A DNA stretch of 64,000 nucleotides from Gallaecimonas xiamenensis 3-C-1 (lineage in GTDB: Bacteria; Pseudomonadota; Gammaproteobacteria; Enterobacterales; Gallaecimonadaceae): NCBI RefSeq assembly GCF_000299915.1, contig NZ_AMRI01000012.1:62001-126000 (forward strand), given 5' to 3'. Below, one piece after another: positions 61,163 to 64,000 of this stretch; positions within the stretch are counted from its first letter, which is position 1; every line of letters starts with the position of its first letter. The notes beneath the pieces are model-generated. The model made no database searches. It saw only the letters and a list, made by a program, of their open reading frames with translations, and was not told the origin of the DNA. The translations under genes were made by a program, and so were the position numbers.

Positions 61163-62446
61163 TCAGGGCATGCCCAAAGCATTGGGCAGCCATAGGGACA
61201 CGGCCGGGATGTAGGTCACTATCATCAAGAAGCCCAACAGCAGCAGCAGCCAGGGCAAGGCAGCCCGGATGGTCTGGCCCAGGGGCATGCCGGTGACCGC
61301 CGAGGTCACGAAGAGGTTGAGCCCCACCGGCGGGGTGATAAGGCCTATCTCCATGTTCACCACCATCACCACCCCCAGATGGATAGGGTCTATGCCCAGC
61401 TCCATGGCGATGGGGAAGAGGATGGGCGCCAAAATCAGGATGATGGCCGACGGTTCCATGAAGTTACCGGCAAGCAGCAGCACGATGTTGACGATCAGCA
61501 GGAACATCCAGGGAGACAGCCCCAGGCCGGTCACCCACTGGGCTATGGTCTGGGGGATCTGCTCTGTGGTGAGCACGAAGGCAAACACCATGGCGTTGGC
61601 GATGATGAACATCAGCATGATGGTGAGCTTGCCGGCGTCCAGCAGCACCCGGGGGCTTTCGCTGACCTTCATGTCCTTGTAGACAAAGAGCGCCACAAAG
61701 CCGGCGTACACCGCCGCTACCGCCGCCGCTTCGGTGGGGGTGAACATACCGGTGTAGATGCCGCCGAGGATGATCACCATCAGCAACAGACCCCAGATGG
61801 CCTTGCGGCCACTGGACAGCCACTGGCGGAAACTGGCCCTTGGCATGGCCGGCAGGTTCTTCTTACGGGCCACTATGTAGATGGCCACCATCAGCGCCAG
61901 CCCCAGCAGGGCCCCCGGCACCACACCGGCCATAAACAGCTTGCCCACCGAGGTTTCGGTGGCCGCCGCGTACACCACCATGACGATGGACGGCGGTATC
62001 AAAATGCCCAGGGTACCGGCGTTACAGACGATGCCGGCGCCAAACTCCTTGGGATAACCCGAACGCACCATGCCGGCAATGGCGATGGAACCTACCGCCG
62101 CCACCGTAGCGGGGGACGAACCGGACAGGGCCGCAAACAGCATGCAGGCCAGTACCGCCGCTATGGCCAGGCCACCCCGGATATGGCCGACGCTGGCGTT
62201 GGCAAAGTCGATAAGGCGCTTGGCCACGCCGCCGCTGGTCATAAAGGCACCAGAAAGCAGGAAGAAGGGAATGGCCAGCAGGGTGTAATGCTCGGAGGTC
62301 TCAAAGAGCTTGATCACCAAAGAGCGGATGGAGTCCTGGCTGAAAAAGAGGATGGTCAGGGCGCCGGAAAGGCCAAGGGAAATGGCGATGGGCACACCGA
62401 TCAGCATCAGCAGGAACAGCATGAAGAACAGGAACAGAATGGTCAT
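61163..62446 (-). CDS. dctM: TRAP transporter large permease DctM
   Basis: A 427-residue membrane protein with about 12 hydrophobic segments; LLSGAFMTSGGVAKRLIDFA, SGSSPATVAAVGSIAIAGM and FTPTEAAAVAAVYA are DctM signatures. It forms the sodium-driven channel part of a tripartite transporter for C4-dicarboxylates or similar acids. Its ATG overlaps the dctQ stop by ATGA. Confidence 0.95.
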   Translation of the reverse strand: MTILFLFFMLFLLMLIGVPIAISLGLSGALTILFFSQDSIRSLVIKLFETSEHYTLLAIPFFLLSGAFMTSGGVAKRLIDFANASVGHIRGGLAIAAVLACMLFAALSGSSPATVAAVGSIAIAGMVRSGYPKEFGAGIVCNAGTLGILIPPSIVMVVYAAATETSVGKLFMAGVVPGALLGLALMVAIYIVARKKNLPAMPRASFRQWLSSGRKAIWGLLLMVIILGGIYTGMFTPTEAAAVAAVYAGFVALFVYKDMKVSESPRVLLDAGKLTIMLMFIIANAMVFAFVLTTEQIPQTIAQWVTGLGLSPWMFLLIVNIVLLLAGNFMEPSAIILILAPILFPIAMELGIDPIHLGVVMVVNMEIGLITPPVGLNLFVTSAVTGMPLGQTIRAALPWLLLLLGFLMIVTYIPAVSLWLPNALGMP

Positions 62447-63090
62447 TTGTGCTCCTCCCCGTCCACCATGTGCTTGAGGGCGTCACCGGCCTCGTCGGCC
62501 AAGCCCAAGCCGCTTTGCAAGCCACGGATAATGCGTACGAAAATCTCGGCAAAACGCAGCCAGACCAGGGCAAAGCCCACCGGCACCACGGCCCCTATGT
62601 ACCAGAGCTTGATGTGAATTTTTTCCAGATCCTCGGCGTAGAGGTTGGCATTGAACAGGGTGTGGACCCAGTCGAAGCTGGCGTAGCACATCATGGCGGC
62701 ATAGAGCAGGCAGGCCAGGCAGGCGATGATGGCCAGCACCTTTTGCACCGGTTTGGAGCAGAGTTTGACCACCACGTCGACGCCGATATGGCCGGCGGTA
62801 CGCACCCCATAGGCCATGCCTAGAAACAGCAGCCAGGCAAACAGGGCCTTGGTCAGGGCCGTGGACCAGGTCATTTCCTGGGCCAGGCCGATAAAGAAGT
62901 CCCCCACGTTCAGGAAGAAATCGCTGCTGGCTGTCCATTCCTTGTCGGCCAGCCAGTCAGAGAGATCGTAAAAGGGGGTATAGAGGTTGTTAAGGACCAC
63001 ATAGACGAAGGTCACCAGGGTCATGAATGCCAAAAGGAAGGCGATGGCGCCTTCCTCCAGCTTGGACCAGTATCGGTACACTGCAGCCAT
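62443..63090 (-). CDS. dctQ: TRAP transporter small permease DctQ
   Basis: A 215-residue membrane protein with four TM segments (about 17-35, 85-105, 120-140, 165-185). GMAYGVRTAGHIGVDVVVKL is the DctQ signature, and W/E-rich loops are normal. It lies 9 bases after dctP and overlaps dctM. It is somewhat longer than many DctQ proteins because of a loop at 38-75. Confidence 0.92.
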   Translation of the reverse strand: MAAVYRYWSKLEEGAIAFLLAFMTLVTFVYVVLNNLYTPFYDLSDWLADKEWTASSDFFLNVGDFFIGLAQEMTWSTALTKALFAWLLFLGMAYGVRTAGHIGVDVVVKLCSKPVQKVLAIIACLACLLYAAMMCYASFDWVHTLFNANLYAEDLEKIHIKLWYIGAVVPVGFALVWLRFAEIFVRIIRGLQSGLGLADEAGDALKHMVDGEEHK

Positions 63091-63099
63091 TAAGGCACC

Positions 63100-64000
<901 letters not shown>

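Overview
The window is 64 kb of GC-rich chromosome from a gammaproteobacterium. The gene order (yadGH, can, hpt, ubiX, mpl, fbp, ppa, the cysJIHGDNCQ run, ldtD-mepK, dusA, DctPQM) and the protein sequences point to the Aeromonas/Shewanella/Alteromonas side of the class. A Gallaecimonas-like organism is my best guess, by inference only. I see no rRNA, tRNA, CRISPR array, integrase or intact insertion sequence. Most of the window is ordinary chromosomal backbone with small accessory pockets.

Layout. 1-2.3 kb: a TrmB-like methyltransferase (cut by the left edge) and the YadGH ABC exporter. 2.5-7.1 kb: a copper/silver efflux unit of a small Cys/His-rich exported protein, CusB and CusA. 7.1-12 kb: a two-domain c-di-GMP enzyme, an RRM RNA-binding protein, beta-carbonic anhydrase and an alpha/beta hydrolase. 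12-16.4 kb: hpt, ubiX, mpl, fbp, ppa. 16.6-20.5 kb: a secreted protein, a ferredoxin-YjfL-YjfM-YjfC type operon and a lipoprotein. 20.6-27 kb: peptidases, YtfJ and two peptidoglycan enzymes. 27.9-36.8 kb: one tightly packed sulfate-assimilation operon (cysJIHGDNCQ) that takes sulfate to sulfide and makes the siroheme it needs. 37-42.9 kb: GAF protein, outer-membrane barrel, PCuAC copper chaperone, a crotonase behind a FadR-like operator, a PspC-type small membrane operon, dusA. 43-49.2 kb: a small accessory patch with a LysR remnant, nitroreductase, DLH-like hydrolase/AraC pair, a YjhX toxin gene with a broken GNAT partner, and a TetR/metallo-hydrolase pair sharing two operators. 49.3-53 kb: a winged-helix/STAND ATPase/membrane/TPR protein coupled to a small unknown protein; its 3' part is clearly AT-richer than everything around it. 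53-57.3 kb: HscC chaperone, J-like cochaperone and a DUF1266 protein. 57.7-61.1 kb: a diguanylate cyclase, an LLM flavin oxidoreductase and an orphan trefoil-like protein. 61.1-64 kb: a TRAP dicarboxylate transporter cut by the right edge.

The strongest leads for something undescribed are the STAND ATPase plus its coupled partner (49.3-53.0 kb), the yjhX locus with a deletion in the neighbouring acetyltransferase, an unlisted 33-residue membrane ORF in the PspC operon, an 11-C tract inside a coding region at 27,305, and clear palindromic operators at 40,087 and 48,120. All functions come from reading motifs and from knowledge of the families; no database search was run.
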